Part shown: piece after piece, positions 1 through 10,533 of the stretch | Layout: each line of letters opens with the position of its first letter | Position numbering within the stretch: position 1 is the first letter of the stretch | DNA from: Pseudomonas sp. Bout1 | Lineage (GTDB): Bacteria; Pseudomonadota; Gammaproteobacteria; Pseudomonadales; Pseudomonadaceae | Direction of reading: 5' to 3' | DNA: 64,000 nt | Assembly (NCBI RefSeq): GCF_034314165.1 | Contig: NZ_JAVIWK010000001.1 | Location: forward strand, 248,001-312,000 | The notes under the pieces: model-generated | What the model saw: only the letters and a program-made list of their open reading frames with translations | The model's database searches: none | What the model was told of the DNA's origin: nothing | Translations under genes and position numbers: made by a program

Positions 1-41
1 TGCGAAGCGGCCCCAAAATCCTGGGAGCGCTACGCACTCCA

Positions 42-65
42 GCGGGAGCAAGCTCCCTCGCCACA
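42..65. repeat. Single half of a REP-like repeat
   Basis: A GCGGGAGCAAGCTCCC palindrome followed by TCGCCACA resembles one arm of the REP-like family seen in full pairs elsewhere in the window. The first 101 bases hold nothing else recognisable; the gene 5' of the window is not visible. Confidence 0.5.
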
Positions 66-101
66 ATAGTAGTTTGCCGTTGAACGAGCGTTTGCCGGTC
101 T

Positions 102-833
102 TCAGACCAAACCGCCATTGGCGCGCAGGATTTGCCCATTCACCCAGCCACCGGCCGGGCTCACCAGAAACGACACCACGCGGGCGATATCTTCCGGTTG
201 GCCAAGGCGTTCCAGCGGCGCCATCTTGGCCAGGCCCTGGATCTGCTCTTCGCTTTTGCCATGCAGGAACAGTTCGGTCGCCACCGGGCCCGGGGCCACG
301 GCGTTGACGGTGATGCGCCGGCCGCGCATTTCCTTGGCGAACACTTGGGTCAAGGATTCCACCGCTGCCTTGCTGGCGATGTACACCGCATAACCCGGGA
401 AGTTGAGGCCTACGGTGCTGCTGGAAAAGTTGACGATGCGCCCGCCGTCATTCATGCGCGTGGCGGCTTCACGCAGGGCGTTGAAGGTGCCGCGGGTGTG
501 GATGTCGAAGTTCTGGTTGTACAGCTCGTCGCTGTGTTGGGCCAGTGGCAGTGCCTTGAGAATACCGGCGTTGTTGATCAGCACGTCGACCTTGCCGAGT
601 TGGGCTTCGGTCTGGTCGAACAGGCGCTTTACGTCGGCCGCGCTTGAAACGTCGCCCTGTATCGCTATGGCTTGGTGGCCGGCCTGGCGCAGTTCCACCA
701 CCAGTTTTGAAGCTTCGGTGGCACTGTTGGCGTAGTTGATGGCGACGGCGTAACCGTCGGCGGCCAGTTGTTTGGCAACCACGGCGCCGATGCCGCGGGA
801 AGCGCCGGTAACGATAGCAACTTGAGGGGTCAT
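102..833 (-). CDS. SDR-family NAD(P)-dependent oxidoreductase
   Basis: Classical short-chain dehydrogenase/reductase of 243 aa, the usual length. The Rossmann cofactor motif TGASRGIG lies at residues 9-16, NNAG near residue 90, and the catalytic Ser and YxxxK (YIASK) near residues 138-155, so it should be an active NAD(P)H-dependent oxidoreductase. The C-terminal segment (GGWVNGQILRANGG) is the family's usual end. It is divergent from a LysR regulator 119 bp away, which probably controls it. The substrate cannot be told from sequence. Confidence 0.9.
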   Translation of the reverse strand: MTPQVAIVTGASRGIGAVVAKQLAADGYAVAINYANSATEASKLVVELRQAGHQAIAIQGDVSSAADVKRLFDQTEAQLGKVDVLINNAGILKALPLAQHSDELYNQNFDIHTRGTFNALREAATRMNDGGRIVNFSSSTVGLNFPGYAVYIASKAAVESLTQVFAKEMRGRRITVNAVAPGPVATELFLHGKSEEQIQGLAKMAPLERLGQPEDIARVVSFLVSPAGGWVNGQILRANGGLV

Positions 834-952
834 GATCAGGTTTCCTTGGGGCGTTGGCTGGGTGTGGAAGCAGGTTCACATGTTTACCCAAGCGGATAAA
901 TGCGCCAAAGTTGCCTTGACTGTTCAATAATCGCCAACAATGGAGACGCGCT

Positions 953-1843
953 GTGGACCAAGTCAAAGCGATGAAGGTGTTCGTGCGAATTTACGAACGC
1001 TGCAGCTTCACTCTAGCGGCCGATGACCTGAACCTGCCACGCGCCACCCTGACCCACACCCTGAACCAGTTCGAAGCCTGGCTCGGCACGCGCCTGCTGG
1101 AGCGCAGCACTCGCCGCGTACGCCCGACCCTCGATGGCGAGGCGTACTACCTGCGTTGCGTGCAACTGCTGGCCGAGTTGGAAGAAGCGGAGCTGGCCTT
1201 CCGTTCGGTGGCACCCAAGGGCCGCCTGCGGGTGGATTTGCACGGCACCCTGGCCAAGTACTTCGTGATCCCGGCGCTGCCGCAGTTCATGGCGCGCTAC
1301 CCGGAAATCGAACTGTCCATCAGCGAGGCAGACCGCTTTGTCGACCTGATCGCCGAAGGCGTGGATTGCGTGCTGCGGGCGGGCACCCTGGAGGACTCGG
1401 CGTTGATCGGCCGGCGTGTTGCAACGTTGCGCCAGGTGACCTGTGCGAGCCCGGCGTACCTGCGCAAATACGGCGAGCCGAAAAGCCTCGCCGACCTCAG
1501 TGAACACCGTGCAGTGAATTACGTTTCGCGCACCACCGCGAAGCTGTTCCCGTTCGAATTCCTGGTCGACGGCCAACTCCAGGAAGTGACGATCGAGGGT
1601 GCACTGTCAGTGTTCGGCGCAGAGATTTATTCCGCCAGCGCGGTTGCTGGACTCGGCATTATCCAGTGCCCGCACTACCGCATGGCCGAGCTGATCAACC
1701 AGGGCGCGATGCGGGAAATCCTCACCCATACACCGCCGCCGCCGATGCCGGTTTCGGTGCTTTACCCACAAAACCGACACATGTCGCCGAGGGTGCGGGT
1801 GTTCGTCGATTGGCTCGCCGAAATCTTCTCCACCGCCCGCTAA
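953..1843 (+). CDS. LysR-family transcriptional regulator
   Basis: A 296-aa LysR regulator with a GTG start. The N-terminal winged helix-turn-helix spans about residues 3-62 (MKVFVRIYERCSFTLAADDL) and the co-inducer-binding domain fills the rest. It has the character of the large LysR subgroup that regulates a divergently transcribed SDR or quinone oxidoreductase gene. The 119-bp intergenic region to the minus-strand SDR gene is a likely operator site. The inducer is unknown. Confidence 0.92.
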   Translation: MDQVKAMKVFVRIYERCSFTLAADDLNLPRATLTHTLNQFEAWLGTRLLERSTRRVRPTLDGEAYYLRCVQLLAELEEAELAFRSVAPKGRLRVDLHGTLAKYFVIPALPQFMARYPEIELSISEADRFVDLIAEGVDCVLRAGTLEDSALIGRRVATLRQVTCASPAYLRKYGEPKSLADLSEHRAVNYVSRTTAKLFPFEFLVDGQLQEVTIEGALSVFGAEIYSASAVAGLGIIQCPHYRMAELINQGAMREILTHTPPPPMPVSVLYPQNRHMSPRVRVFVDWLAEIFSTAR

Positions 1844-1983
1844 CCCGCGTAATTGCTGGGTTTCTTAAATTTAATTTCATCCGGGTAAAGGGTGCTTTGA
1901 CTCCGAACTGTCACATGGCCATCGCCTAATTGTGTGAAGCGTTTGACGCTTTCATTTCAGAACAGTGACGGAGACCGGTACCA

Positions 1984-3333
1984 ATGAAGACGTTATTAAG
2001 CCCCATGGTGGGTGCCGCCATGGCGAGCTTTATGCTGTCCGCCCACGCCGATTTTATCGATGACAGCCACGCCGATGTGACCCTGCTCAACCGCTACCTC
2101 AATCAGCAGGGGCGCGATGTGGTGAACAGCAATAACAAGGCTCACAGCATCCGTGATTGGGGCCAGGGTTTTGAGTTCAACTTCAAGTCCGGCTACACCG
2201 ATGGCCCGGTTGGCTTTGGTCTGGACTTGCAGGCGTTCTACGGTTTGAAACTGGATTCTGGTGGCGATCTGGGTGACAAGGATCACCAGGGCCGCTACCC
2301 CGGCAGCATGTTCCCGCTGGATAACGGCAAGTCCGCCGACCAGTTCGGCGTGCTCAGCCCGACTTTCAAGATGCGCTTCGCCCAGGATGAACTGCGCGTG
2401 GGCACGCTGTACGGCAACAACCCGGTACTGGCCAACACTGACGGGCGCCTGTACCAGCAGACCAACACCGGCGTGCAGCTGGTTTCCAAGGACTTGACCG
2501 ATTTTACCTTTACCGCCGGTGACATCCTCAAGACCAAGATCCGCAACGAAACCGGCGACCAGGGCATGATCACCGCCGGCGGCACCAAACAGAGCGATCG
2601 CTTCCTCTACGGCGGCGCGGACTACAAAGGCTTGCCGAACACTACGGTTAGCCTGTGGTATTCCAACCTTGAGGATTACTACCAGCAGTTCTTCCTAGGC
2701 GCCAAGCGCCACGATGCCTTGCCTGTGGGCGCTATCGACACCGACGTGCGCCTGTACCGCAGCCTCGGTGTGGGTGAAAACGCTGCGGGTGATAAAGACT
2801 TCTCCGCCGCCGGCCTCTACGGCGACGGCACCTCCAAGGGTCGCATCAACCAGTCCACCGTCAGCCTGCTGGAAAGCTACAGCCTGGATGGCCATACCGT
2901 CGGCCTGGGCATCCAGAAAAACAGCGGCGACAGCGACTTCCCGTACCTGGATTCCGGCCTGAACAGCGGTGCCAGCAACCAGGGCCCGGGCTCGGGCGCC
3001 GACACCCCGGCACTCACCAACATGCAACTGAACAAGTTCCAGCACGCCGGCGAGCGCACCTGGCTGGCGCAGTACAAATATGACTTCGGCAAATTGGGCC
3101 TTGATGGCCTGACGTTCGCCACTTCCTACGCACACGGCGATGACATCCGCACGAGCCAGGGCACTACCAGCGAATGGGAACGTAACATCACCCTGGCCTA
3201 CCAGGTGCCAACCGGCACCCTCAAAGGCCTGGGTGTGACCTGGCGAAATGCCCACGCCAGCCCGGACATTACCGGTGCCACCGTGCAAGATGAAAACCGT
3301 CTCTATCTGAGCTACGTCGTTCCACTCTGGTAG
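1984..3333 (+). CDS. OprD-family outer membrane porin
   Basis: A 449-aa outer membrane porin. A signal peptide of about 23 residues ends at SAHA, followed by the OprD-type beginning (FIDDSHADVTLLNRYL, then a WGQGFEFNFKSGYT strand). It ends on an aromatic residue (YVVPLW), as beta-barrel proteins do. OprD-family porins take up small nutrients such as amino acids, peptides or organic acids. The gene is followed by a terminator and then an aldo/keto reductase gene. The exact substrate and paralog name (OprD, Opd or Opr) are not assignable by eye. Confidence 0.9.
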   Translation: MKTLLSPMVGAAMASFMLSAHADFIDDSHADVTLLNRYLNQQGRDVVNSNNKAHSIRDWGQGFEFNFKSGYTDGPVGFGLDLQAFYGLKLDSGGDLGDKDHQGRYPGSMFPLDNGKSADQFGVLSPTFKMRFAQDELRVGTLYGNNPVLANTDGRLYQQTNTGVQLVSKDLTDFTFTAGDILKTKIRNETGDQGMITAGGTKQSDRFLYGGADYKGLPNTTVSLWYSNLEDYYQQFFLGAKRHDALPVGAIDTDVRLYRSLGVGENAAGDKDFSAAGLYGDGTSKGRINQSTVSLLESYSLDGHTVGLGIQKNSGDSDFPYLDSGLNSGASNQGPGSGADTPALTNMQLNKFQHAGERTWLAQYKYDFGKLGLDGLTFATSYAHGDDIRTSQGTTSEWERNITLAYQVPTGTLKGLGVTWRNAHASPDITGATVQDENRLYLSYVVPLW

Positions 3334-3382
3334 GAAATTGCTGTACAAAGAGCAAGCACACTTAAGCGATTCAGCTGCTTAA

Positions 3383-3418
3383 AAGGCTTGGGAATAGCGT
3401 TATTCCCAGGCCTTATTT
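3383..3418 (+). terminator. Rho-independent terminator after the oprD-type gene
   Basis: The inverted repeat GGCTTGGGAATA / TATTCCCAGGCC with a 4-base loop is followed by a short T-rich stretch. It lies 50 bp after the porin stop and 25 bp before the next start, so the following gene probably has little read-through or depends on it. Confidence 0.7.
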
Positions 3419-3442
3419 GCTCATAAGACCAGAGAGGATTCG

Positions 3443-4480
3443 ATGACTTACATTGCTGCCGAAAACCGCTATGAATCTATTCCTTATCGCCGCGTTGGTC
3501 GCAGTGGACTAGTGCTGCCCGCCCTGTCCCTGGGGCTGTGGCACAACTTTGGCGACAGCACCCCGATCGACACCCAGCGCGCACTGCTGCGCACCGCGTT
3601 TGACCTTGGGATCAACCACTTCGACCTGGCCAACAACTACGGCCCACCGTACGGCAGCGCCGAGATCAATTTCGGCCGGTTGCTGCGCGAAGACTTCAAG
3701 CAATACCGCGACGAACTGATCATCTCCAGCAAGGCGGGTTGGGACATGTGGCCGGGCCCATATGGCCAGGGCGGTGGTTCGCGCAAGTACGTACTGGCGA
3801 GCCTCGACCAGAGCCTGCAACGCCTGGGCGTCGACTACGTGGATATCTTCTATTCCCACCGCTTTGATGCCGACACCCCACTGGAAGAAACCGCCAGCGC
3901 ACTGGCCACCGCCGTGCAACAGGGCAAGGCGCTGTACATCGGGATTTCGTCCTACTCCGGCGTGAAAACCCGCGAGGTTGCCGCACTGCTTCAAGAGTGG
4001 AAAGTCCCACTGCTGATCCACCAACCGGCCTACAACCTGCTCAACCGTTGGGTGGAAAAAGACCTGCTGGACGTCACCGAAGAACTCGGTGCCGGGGTGA
4101 TTGCGTTCACGCCGCTTGCCCAGGGTTTGCTGACCGACAAATACCTCAACGGCGTACCGGCGGATGCGCGAGTGAACCGTCCGGGCGGTGGTTCGTTGCA
4201 AGCCAAGCACTTGTCCGAGGCCAACATCGCCCACGTGCGTGCGCTGAATGAAATTGCCAAGCGCCGTGGCCAGAGCCTGGCGCAAATGGCGTTAGCGTGG
4301 ACATTGCGCGATCCACGGGTCACCAGTGCCCTGATCGGTGCAAGCCGGCCGGAGCAGATCATCGAAAACGTCGGCGCGTTGCAGAACCTGAACTTCAGTG
4401 CGCAGGAGCTGGCAGAGATCGACCGGTTTGCCCAGGAAGGCGGGATTAACTTGTGGGAAAAGCCGTCGACGGCTGAATAA
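3443..4480 (+). CDS. Aldo/keto reductase, YghZ (L-glyceraldehyde 3-phosphate reductase) type
   Basis: A 345-aa aldo/keto reductase of the AKR14/YghZ type. The catalytic tetrad is visible: Asp and Tyr in FDLANNYGPPYG, Lys in IISSKAGWDMWPGPYG, and His in FYSHRFD. The phosphate-binding region (LIGASRPEQIIENV) is at the C-terminal end. The related E. coli enzyme is known to reduce L-glyceraldehyde 3-phosphate and methylglyoxal with NADPH. A clear AGAGAGGATTCG ribosome-binding site precedes the ATG. A role in aldehyde detoxification is an inference. Confidence 0.88.
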   Translation: MTYIAAENRYESIPYRRVGRSGLVLPALSLGLWHNFGDSTPIDTQRALLRTAFDLGINHFDLANNYGPPYGSAEINFGRLLREDFKQYRDELIISSKAGWDMWPGPYGQGGGSRKYVLASLDQSLQRLGVDYVDIFYSHRFDADTPLEETASALATAVQQGKALYIGISSYSGVKTREVAALLQEWKVPLLIHQPAYNLLNRWVEKDLLDVTEELGAGVIAFTPLAQGLLTDKYLNGVPADARVNRPGGGSLQAKHLSEANIAHVRALNEIAKRRGQSLAQMALAWTLRDPRVTSALIGASRPEQIIENVGALQNLNFSAQELAEIDRFAQEGGINLWEKPSTAE

Positions 4481-4518
4481 GCGGTAGCGTCCGATTCCCG
4501 AATCAACCCCGATTAACT

Positions 4519-4606
4519 GTGGGAGCCGGGCTTGCCCGCGATGGCGGAGTGTCAGTCGATGGATATGTCGCTGACCCACCGCTATCGCAGGCAAGCCAGC
4601 TCCCAC
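4519..4606. repeat. REP-like inverted pair (REPIN-type)
   Basis: Two arms, GTGGGAGCCGGGCTTGCC... and its near-complement ...GGCAAGCCAGCTCCCAC, face each other around a short spacer. It sits between convergent genes, the usual place for this family in P. fluorescens genomes. Confidence 0.8.
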
Positions 4607-4627
4607 ATTTGATCTGTGGCGTTCTTT

Positions 4628-5464
4628 CTAGAACGGCACATCTCCAAGAATCGTTGCCCGGTGCATCACTCGCCGTTGCGGCCGGTAATCATCCACCGCG
4701 TAGTGCTGGGTCACGCGGTTATCCCAAAACGCCAGGTCATTTTCCTGCCAGCGCCAGCGAATGGTGAACTCCGGCCGGGTGGCATGGGCAAACAACAGCT
4801 TCAGCACCGCTTCGCTTTCCGCCGGCTCCAGTTCGTTGATCTTGCTGGTGAACCCTTCATTGACGAACAGCGACTTGCGCCCGCTCACCGGATGCGTACG
4901 AATCACCGGATGCGACAGCGGCGGGTTTTTGCGCCGGGCTTCTTCCCAGCGCGCCAGGTCTTGCGGCGTATTGCCGTAACGCTCCAGAGGGAAGGAGCGG
5001 GTGAAGTCATGGGTTGCCGTCAAACCATCCAACAGCTTCTTGAACGGCTTCGACAGCGCCTCATACGCCGCGATCCCGCTGGCCCACAACGTATCGCCAC
5101 CAAACTCCGGCAGCAGCTTGGCGCTGAGTACCGCACCGAGGGCCGGGGTGGGCAGGAAGGTCACGTCGGTGTGCCAGATGGCGTTGTCGCGCACGTCGGT
5201 CACGGCGGTGTCGAGGATCAGCACTTCAGGCTGTTCCGGCACGTTGGGGTAGATCGGGTGAATGTGCAGGTCGCCAAAATTTGCCGCGAACCGCGCCTGT
5301 TGCTGTGGGGTGATCGGCTGGTTGCGCAAGAACAGCACCGAGTGCTTGAGCAGCGCCTGTTCGATGGCGTCGCGGTGTTCGGTGTTCAGTGGTTGGGTGA
5401 TGTCGACGCCACTGATCTGGGCGCCAAGGGCGGTGCTGAGAGGTGTTACGGTCAGGCTGCTCAT
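4628..5464 (-). CDS. tauD: Taurine dioxygenase
   Basis: Fe(II)/2-oxoglutarate-dependent taurine dioxygenase, which releases sulfite from taurine so that it can be used as a sulfur source. With the ATG at 5464 ([10 protein letters not shown]) the protein is 278 aa, close to the E. coli enzyme. An upstream in-frame ATG would add a 23-residue extension that does not look native. The iron ligands are H98 and D100 in AIWHTDVTF plus the distal His in the C-terminal part, and an Arg (RRVMHR) would bind 2-oxoglutarate. It is the last gene of tauABCD, 22 bp after tauC. Confidence 0.95.
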   Translation of the reverse strand: MSSLTVTPLSTALGAQISGVDITQPLNTEHRDAIEQALLKHSVLFLRNQPITPQQQARFAANFGDLHIHPIYPNVPEQPEVLILDTAVTDVRDNAIWHTDVTFLPTPALGAVLSAKLLPEFGGDTLWASGIAAYEALSKPFKKLLDGLTATHDFTRSFPLERYGNTPQDLARWEEARRKNPPLSHPVIRTHPVSGRKSLFVNEGFTSKINELEPAESEAVLKLLFAHATRPEFTIRWRWQENDLAFWDNRVTQHYAVDDYRPQRRVMHRATILGDVPF

Positions 5465-5486
5465 GGGGTTCTCGTCGAAGATGTGC

Positions 5487-6317
5487 TTAGTGTGCCTGGC
5501 CATGCCAAGGCACCAGTTTACGCTGCAGGGCACGCAAGCCCATTTCCATGGCGAAGGCGATTAGCGCGATCACCAGAATCCCCAGCACCACCACGTCGGT
5601 GACCAGGAATTGCGCGGCAGACTGCACCATGAAGCCCAGGCCGCTGGTGGCGGCGATCAATTCTGCCGCTACCAGGGTCGACCACCCCACACCCAGGCCA
5701 ATCCGCACGCCGGTGAGGATGTCGGGCAGGGCGCTCGGCAGGATCACATGGCGAATCAGTTGTGCCCGGGTTGCACCCAACGACTGCGCCGCGCGCAATT
5801 TGGCCGGGTCGACGGTACGCACGCCGGTGGCAGTGGCGATGGCAATCGGCGCAAAAATCGCCAGGTAGATCAGCAGCACCTTGGACAGCTCGCCGATGCC
5901 GCACCAGATCACGATCAGCGGCAGGTAGGCCAACGGTGGAATCGGCCGGTAGAACTCGATCAGCGGGTCGAGAATGCCCCGGGCGATGCGATTGGAGCCG
6001 ATGGCAATCCCCACTGGCACGGCGGTGAGCACGGCAAAACCGAGGCCCAGGCCGATGCGCTTGAGGCTCGCGCCCAAGTGCTGCCACAGGGTGGAGTCCA
6101 TATAGCCGGTGGTCGCCAGCAGCCAGCCTTTTTGCAACACGGCCGAAGGCGGTGGCAGGAACAGCGGCTCGATCAGCCCGCTGGCGGTCACGGCCCACCA
6201 GATAGCGACCAGGGTGAGCAGGGTCAGCGCGCTGATCCAGCGGGTGCTCAGGCTGCGACGCGCCGGCACCGCCGGGGTTTGCGCGGTGTGGGTTGCCGGT
6301 AATTCGTAACTGCTCAT
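5487..6317 (-). CDS. tauC: Taurine ABC transporter permease
   Basis: A 276-aa inner-membrane permease of the nitrate/sulfonate/taurine ABC family. It has about six transmembrane helices and the EAA loop that contacts the ATPase ([23 protein letters not shown]). The start overlaps the tauB stop by 4 bp (ATGA), which indicates translational coupling. The operon as a whole imports taurine for TauD. In this group such operons are usually turned on by sulfate starvation through CysB; that is family knowledge, and no site was identified here. Confidence 0.95.
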   Translation of the reverse strand: MSSYELPATHTAQTPAVPARRSLSTRWISALTLLTLVAIWWAVTASGLIEPLFLPPPSAVLQKGWLLATTGYMDSTLWQHLGASLKRIGLGLGFAVLTAVPVGIAIGSNRIARGILDPLIEFYRPIPPLAYLPLIVIWCGIGELSKVLLIYLAIFAPIAIATATGVRTVDPAKLRAAQSLGATRAQLIRHVILPSALPDILTGVRIGLGVGWSTLVAAELIAATSGLGFMVQSAAQFLVTDVVVLGILVIALIAFAMEMGLRALQRKLVPWHGQAH

Positions 6318-7093
6318 GCAGACACCTGCCGTTGGGAGAACACCTTGCCCAGCACGTGTTCGCGGGTTTCGATAAAGCGCGGGTCGGATTTGATCGCCCG
6401 TGCCGATTCGCCGGCGGCGTAGCGCTGGCCGAAGTCCAGACTCAGGCGCTCGACGATCTGGCCGGGGTTGGGCGCCAACAGAATCAGGTCCGTGGCGAGG
6501 AACACCGCTTCTTCGATGTCGTGGGTAATCAGGAACACCGGCTTGGCCGTACGCCGCCAGACTTGCAGCAACAGCTCCTGCATCTGTTCGCGGGTGAAAG
6601 CATCAAGGGCGCCGAAGGGTTCGTCCATCAACAATACGCGCGGGTCTGCGGCCAACGCACGGGCCAGGCCCACACGTTGCTTCTGGCCGCCGGAGAGTTG
6701 CCAGATGCGACGACTGTCGAAACCGGCGAGGTCCACCAGGGCGAGCATTTCCCTGGCGCGGATTTCGCGCTTGGCCTTGGGCACGCCGGCCAACTCCAGG
6801 CCGAAGCCGACGTTAGCCAGCACGTCCTGCCAGGGCAGCAGGGCGTCGTCCTGGAACACCACGCCGCGTTCGGCGCTCGGGCCTTTCACCGGCACACCGT
6901 CAAGGGTGATGCGCCCGGCGCTGGGCTCGACAAAGCCGGCAATCAGGTTCAACAGCGAGGTCTTGCCACTGCCGGAAGGGCCGAGGGCCACCAGCAATTG
7001 CTGGGGCCCAAGGCTCAGGGAAATATCTGCCAGTACGGGCTCCGGGCTGCCTGGGTACTGTGCGCTGATGCGCTCCAGTTGTAGCAAGGCCAT
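6314..7093 (-). CDS. tauB: Taurine ABC transporter ATP-binding subunit
   Basis: A 259-aa ABC ATPase. Walker A is [10 protein letters not shown] near residues 38-47, the signature is [15 protein letters not shown] and Walker B is [12 protein letters not shown]. It energises uptake with the TauC permease and TauA binding protein. The gene lies 18 bp after tauA and overlaps tauC by 4 bp. Confidence 0.95.
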   Translation of the reverse strand: MALLQLERISAQYPGSPEPVLADISLSLGPQQLLVALGPSGSGKTSLLNLIAGFVEPSAGRITLDGVPVKGPSAERGVVFQDDALLPWQDVLANVGFGLELAGVPKAKREIRAREMLALVDLAGFDSRRIWQLSGGQKQRVGLARALAADPRVLLMDEPFGALDAFTREQMQELLLQVWRRTAKPVFLITHDIEEAVFLATDLILLAPNPGQIVERLSLDFGQRYAAGESARAIKSDPRFIETREHVLGKVFSQRQVSA

Positions 7094-7111
7094 CGCGGTT
7101 AACTCCTGGTA

Positions 7112-8104
7112 TCAGTTAGTGATGAACTTCGGGCTGACGTACGGGGCGTAGTCCGGCAGTACGGCGTCGACCTTGCCCTGCTCCTTGAGGAACGCGGCGG
7201 TATCGGTGACAGCCTTGGTGGTCGGTGCGCCCAGCAGGGTGACCTGGTCTGCCGCCAGCGGGTAGACGTTGCCTTGCAGCAGCAGCGGGATGTCGCTGGC
7301 CTTGGCCCCGGAGAGCTTCACCAGTTTGTCGACGTTACCTTTGTCCGCTAGCCAGGCTTGTGGGTCTTTGCGGTAAGCGGCGTAGGCATCCAGGGTGACT
7401 TTGGCAAAAGCCGTGACGATTTCCGGGTGCTTCTCGGCGAAATCCTTACGCACGATCCAGGCGTCGAACGTCGGCGCGCCGAACTTGGCGAGTTCGCCGG
7501 AGGTGATCAGTACCTTGCCGTTTTCCTTGGCTACGCCCAACGCTGGGTCCCACACGTAGGTGGCGTCGATATCACCACGCTTCCAGGCGGCGATGATGGC
7601 CGGCGGGGCGAGGTTGAGGATGGTCACTTTCGAAGGGTCGATGTTCCAGTGCTTCAACGCGGCCAACAGGCTGTAGTGGCCGGTAGAAACGAATGGCACG
7701 GCGACTTTCTTGCCGATCAAATCCTGCGGGCTGTTGATCCCGGAACCGTTGCGCGCCACCAAGGCTTCGGCGCCGCCGATCTGGGTCGCGATCAGGAAGG
7801 TTTCTACCGGGACCTTGCGGGTAACCGCAGCGGTCAGCGGGCTGGAACCGAGGTAGCCGATCTGCACGTCGCCGGAAGCAATGGCGGCGATGATGTCGGC
7901 ACCGTTGTCGAATTTGCGCCAGTCGATCTTGGCATTGGTGGCTTTTTCGTAGGCGCCGTCGGCCTGGGCGACTTTCGCCGGGTCAACGGTGGTCTGGTAA
8001 GCGATGGTGACGTCGGCAGCCTGGGCAAACAGGCTGGCACCGGCCAGGGACAACGCCGCCAAGAGGCGAAGGGGGAAGTGCAGTTTCAAGGGGGAAGTCC
8101 TCAT
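7112..8104 (-). CDS. tauA: Taurine-binding periplasmic protein
   Basis: A 330-aa solute-binding protein with a Sec signal peptide of about 29 residues ending at LFAQA. The mature part starts ADVTIAYQTTVDPAKVAQA, typical of TauA, and contains the ligand-cleft segments GYLGSSPLTAAVTRKVP and YVWDPALG. It is the first gene of tauABCD. About 120 bp of AT-rich DNA upstream should hold the operon promoter. Confidence 0.94.
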   Translation of the reverse strand: MRTSPLKLHFPLRLLAALSLAGASLFAQAADVTIAYQTTVDPAKVAQADGAYEKATNAKIDWRKFDNGADIIAAIASGDVQIGYLGSSPLTAAVTRKVPVETFLIATQIGGAEALVARNGSGINSPQDLIGKKVAVPFVSTGHYSLLAALKHWNIDPSKVTILNLAPPAIIAAWKRGDIDATYVWDPALGVAKENGKVLITSGELAKFGAPTFDAWIVRKDFAEKHPEIVTAFAKVTLDAYAAYRKDPQAWLADKGNVDKLVKLSGAKASDIPLLLQGNVYPLAADQVTLLGAPTTKAVTDTAAFLKEQGKVDAVLPDYAPYVSPKFITN

Positions 8105-8228
8105 CAGGCGGCCGGAGGTCGGCTTGTGAGAAGACTAAATGATCTAAGAATCCGAAAATAAATAACATTTTCGAATTAGCTTATGAGAAGAAACGCGAGC
8201 ACTAGGCTAGAGGGCGCGTAGGTCAAAT

Positions 8229-8314
8229 GTGGGAGCTGGCTTGCCTGCGATAGCATCGACTCGGTACTAATTAAATACTTCGGCGCCTGCATCGCGGGCA
8301 AGCCCGGCTCCCAC
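8229..8314. repeat. REP-like inverted pair (REPIN-type)
   Basis: GTGGGAGCTGGCTTGCCTGCGAT faces ATCGCGGGCAAGCCCGGCTCCCAC across about 40 bp. It lies between tauA and gshA, both on the minus strand, just after the gshA stop. Confidence 0.8.
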
Positions 8315-8350
8315 AAAAGCCCGGCCCCCACAGGGTTTTGTGTAAGGCTT

Positions 8351-9934
8351 TTAGTTGCTGATCGCCAGAATACTTGCCTGGTACGAGCCGACAAACACGT
8401 CGAAGTCGCCCACTTCGTTCTGCTCAAGCTCCGCCTGCTGCGCCAGCGAGTTGCGCGCCAGCGTCTCAAAGCGTGCCTGTTCTTCAGCGCTCAACGGCTC
8501 GCTGCGGAAGTATTCGGCATGCACCTGGCTCTGATGCAGCGAAAACTGCGCAAAGCTCTCTTTACGCTCGCTCATCGTCGCCAGCACCTGGGCCGACGGG
8601 GTCAGGGACGAGTCCTTGACCTTCGCCAGCTGGGCGTCCAGTGCCTGGCTGTGTTCATTAATGCCCTGGCTCTGGTCCAGCAAGGCGGCCAGCGGCGCAA
8701 TCTGCTCCAGCAACTCGGCGGCCCATTCCTTCATGTCTACCGGCTCGCCACGGCGCTGCAATTGCAGGCCCGGACGGCGGCCTTCCTTGACCACGCTGAG
8801 GAAGTTGGCGCTGGCATTGCCGCATTCGTTGTCGGCGAACAGTGGGCTGTCATTCAGCGCGCAGTACAGTAAAAACGCGTCGAGGAAGCGCGACTCTTGC
8901 AAGTCGATGCCCATCGGCAGGAACGGGTTGATGTCCAGGCAGCGCACTTCGATGTACTGGATGCCACGGGCCACCAGCGCCTGGATCGGCCGTTCGCCGG
9001 TGTAGGTCACGCGCTTGGGGCGGATATTGGAGTAGTACTCGTTTTCGATCTGCAGGATGTTGGTGTTGAGCTGTACCCACTCACCGTCCTTGTGGGTGCC
9101 GACTTCGACATACGGCGCGTAGGGCGTTGCTACCGCTTCGCGCAGGCTGTCGGTGTAGCTCGCCAGGTCGTTGTAGCACGGCGTCAGGCCGGCCTGGGCG
9201 TTGCTCTGGTAACCCAGGTCGCTCATGCGCAGGCTGGTGGCGTACGGCAGGTAGAGCGTATCGGCATCCAGCACTTCAAGCTGGTGCGAGCGACCGCGCA
9301 GGAAACCCGCGTCCAGGGCCGGCGAGGCACCGAACAGGTACATCAGCAGCCAGCTGTAGCGGCGGAAGTTACGGATAAGCGCGATATAGGCCGTGGACTG
9401 GTAATCTCGGTCGGTACCCACAAAGCCTTCGGCTTCCTTGAGCAACGGCCAGAGGTCTTCCGGCAGGGAAAAGTTGTAGTGGATCCCGGCGATGCACTGC
9501 ATGGTCTTGCCGTAACGCAAGGCCAGGCCCTTGCGGTACACGTACTTGAGCTGTCCGATGTTGGAGGTGCCGTAGTAGGCAATCGGAATATCTTCCTCGG
9601 CCGGCAACGGGCACGGCATCGACGGACTCCACAGGTACTCGTTGCCGAGCTTGCTGTAGGCAAAGCGGTGGATCTTGTCGAGGCTGCTCAGGGTGTCGGC
9701 CGGGTTAGGCAGCGCCGGCGTGATGAACTCAAGCAGCGACTCGGAATAGTCGGTGGTGATTTGTTCGTGGGTCAGTGCCGCGCCCAGGGCCTCGGGATGC
9801 GGCGTTTGTGCCAGCCGACCCTCGCCGGTGACGCGCAGGCATTCGCGCTCGATGCCGTGCAGGCATTGCTCAAGCAAAGAGAGGTGTTCGTGCTTGCCGA
9901 GCAGGGCCAGGCGGCGGTTGAGAAGTTCGCTCAA
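8351..9934 (-). CDS. gshA: Glutamate-cysteine ligase
   Basis: The first enzyme of glutathione synthesis, joining L-glutamate and L-cysteine with ATP in the cytoplasm. It is the proteobacterial type-1 form. A TTG start at 9934 is preferred because AAGGA sits 7 bases before it and it gives [14 protein letters not shown]..., a 527-aa protein as in P. aeruginosa. A GTG five codons upstream (9949) is the alternative. Family segments visible include GIERECLRV near the N-terminus, [11 protein letters not shown], and [15 protein letters not shown]. Confidence 0.94.
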   Translation of the reverse strand: MSELLNRRLALLGKHEHLSLLEQCLHGIERECLRVTGEGRLAQTPHPEALGAALTHEQITTDYSESLLEFITPALPNPADTLSSLDKIHRFAYSKLGNEYLWSPSMPCPLPAEEDIPIAYYGTSNIGQLKYVYRKGLALRYGKTMQCIAGIHYNFSLPEDLWPLLKEAEGFVGTDRDYQSTAYIALIRNFRRYSWLLMYLFGASPALDAGFLRGRSHQLEVLDADTLYLPYATSLRMSDLGYQSNAQAGLTPCYNDLASYTDSLREAVATPYAPYVEVGTHKDGEWVQLNTNILQIENEYYSNIRPKRVTYTGERPIQALVARGIQYIEVRCLDINPFLPMGIDLQESRFLDAFLLYCALNDSPLFADNECGNASANFLSVVKEGRRPGLQLQRRGEPVDMKEWAAELLEQIAPLAALLDQSQGINEHSQALDAQLAKVKDSSLTPSAQVLATMSERKESFAQFSLHQSQVHAEYFRSEPLSAEEQARFETLARNSLAQQAELEQNEVGDFDVFVGSYQASILAISN

Positions 9935-10149
9935 GTTGGATTCCTTCACGCGTCAGTCGCCCCAATATGGGGGTGGTCAGGACGGTCTACAAGGGTGAAG
10001 TGGAAACTGGCGTTATCGCCTGGTTTTTGAGCCGGATTGACCCACTCTGAAAAGAGCCGCCCTCATCCCTGAATCTGGCTATCGCGCACGAAGAAAAGTT
10101 CGGCGCAACTTTCGCAGCGCCGAAATTAACTCAAATCGATGACAGGGAG

Positions 10150-10533
10150 CTATAGGACAGCGAAGGTGCCTTGTGCTTTTGCGACCAGTTTTTCGTCCTG
10201 GTACACGTCAGCCTCGACCACCAACGTACGCCGGCCGGGGTGGATCACCCGTGCGGTGCACAGCACATCGCCATCGGAAACGGCGCGGATGTAGTTGATT
10301 TTGCATTCGATGGTCGCGCTCTGCTGGTCGAAACCATGGGAGCTGGAACAGGCCAGCCCCATGGCAATGTCCACCAGGCTGAAGATCGCCCCGCCATGGA
10401 GCTTGCCAGCGCGGTTGCGCAGTTGCGGTTCCAGGGTCATGGCCACCTCGGCAACCCCTGTTTCCAGGCGTTGCAGGCGGCAGCCAATGAGGTCGCTGAA
10501 AGCGCTGTGGGTCAAGCCGGCTGGCAGTTCCAT
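10150..10533 (-). CDS. PaaI-type hotdog-fold thioesterase
   Basis: A 127-aa hotdog thioesterase. The family motif GKLHGGAIFSLVDIAMG lies near residues 42-58 and includes the HGG turn and catalytic acidic residue. Such enzymes hydrolyse acyl- or aryl-CoA thioesters. Its ATG overlaps the tex stop codon (TAATG), so it is probably translated by coupling to tex. The physiological substrate is unknown. Confidence 0.85.
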   Translation of the reverse strand: MELPAGLTHSAFSDLIGCRLQRLETGVAEVAMTLEPQLRNRAGKLHGGAIFSLVDIAMGLACSSSHGFDQQSATIECKINYIRAVSDGDVLCTARVIHPGRRTLVVEADVYQDEKLVAKAQGTFAVL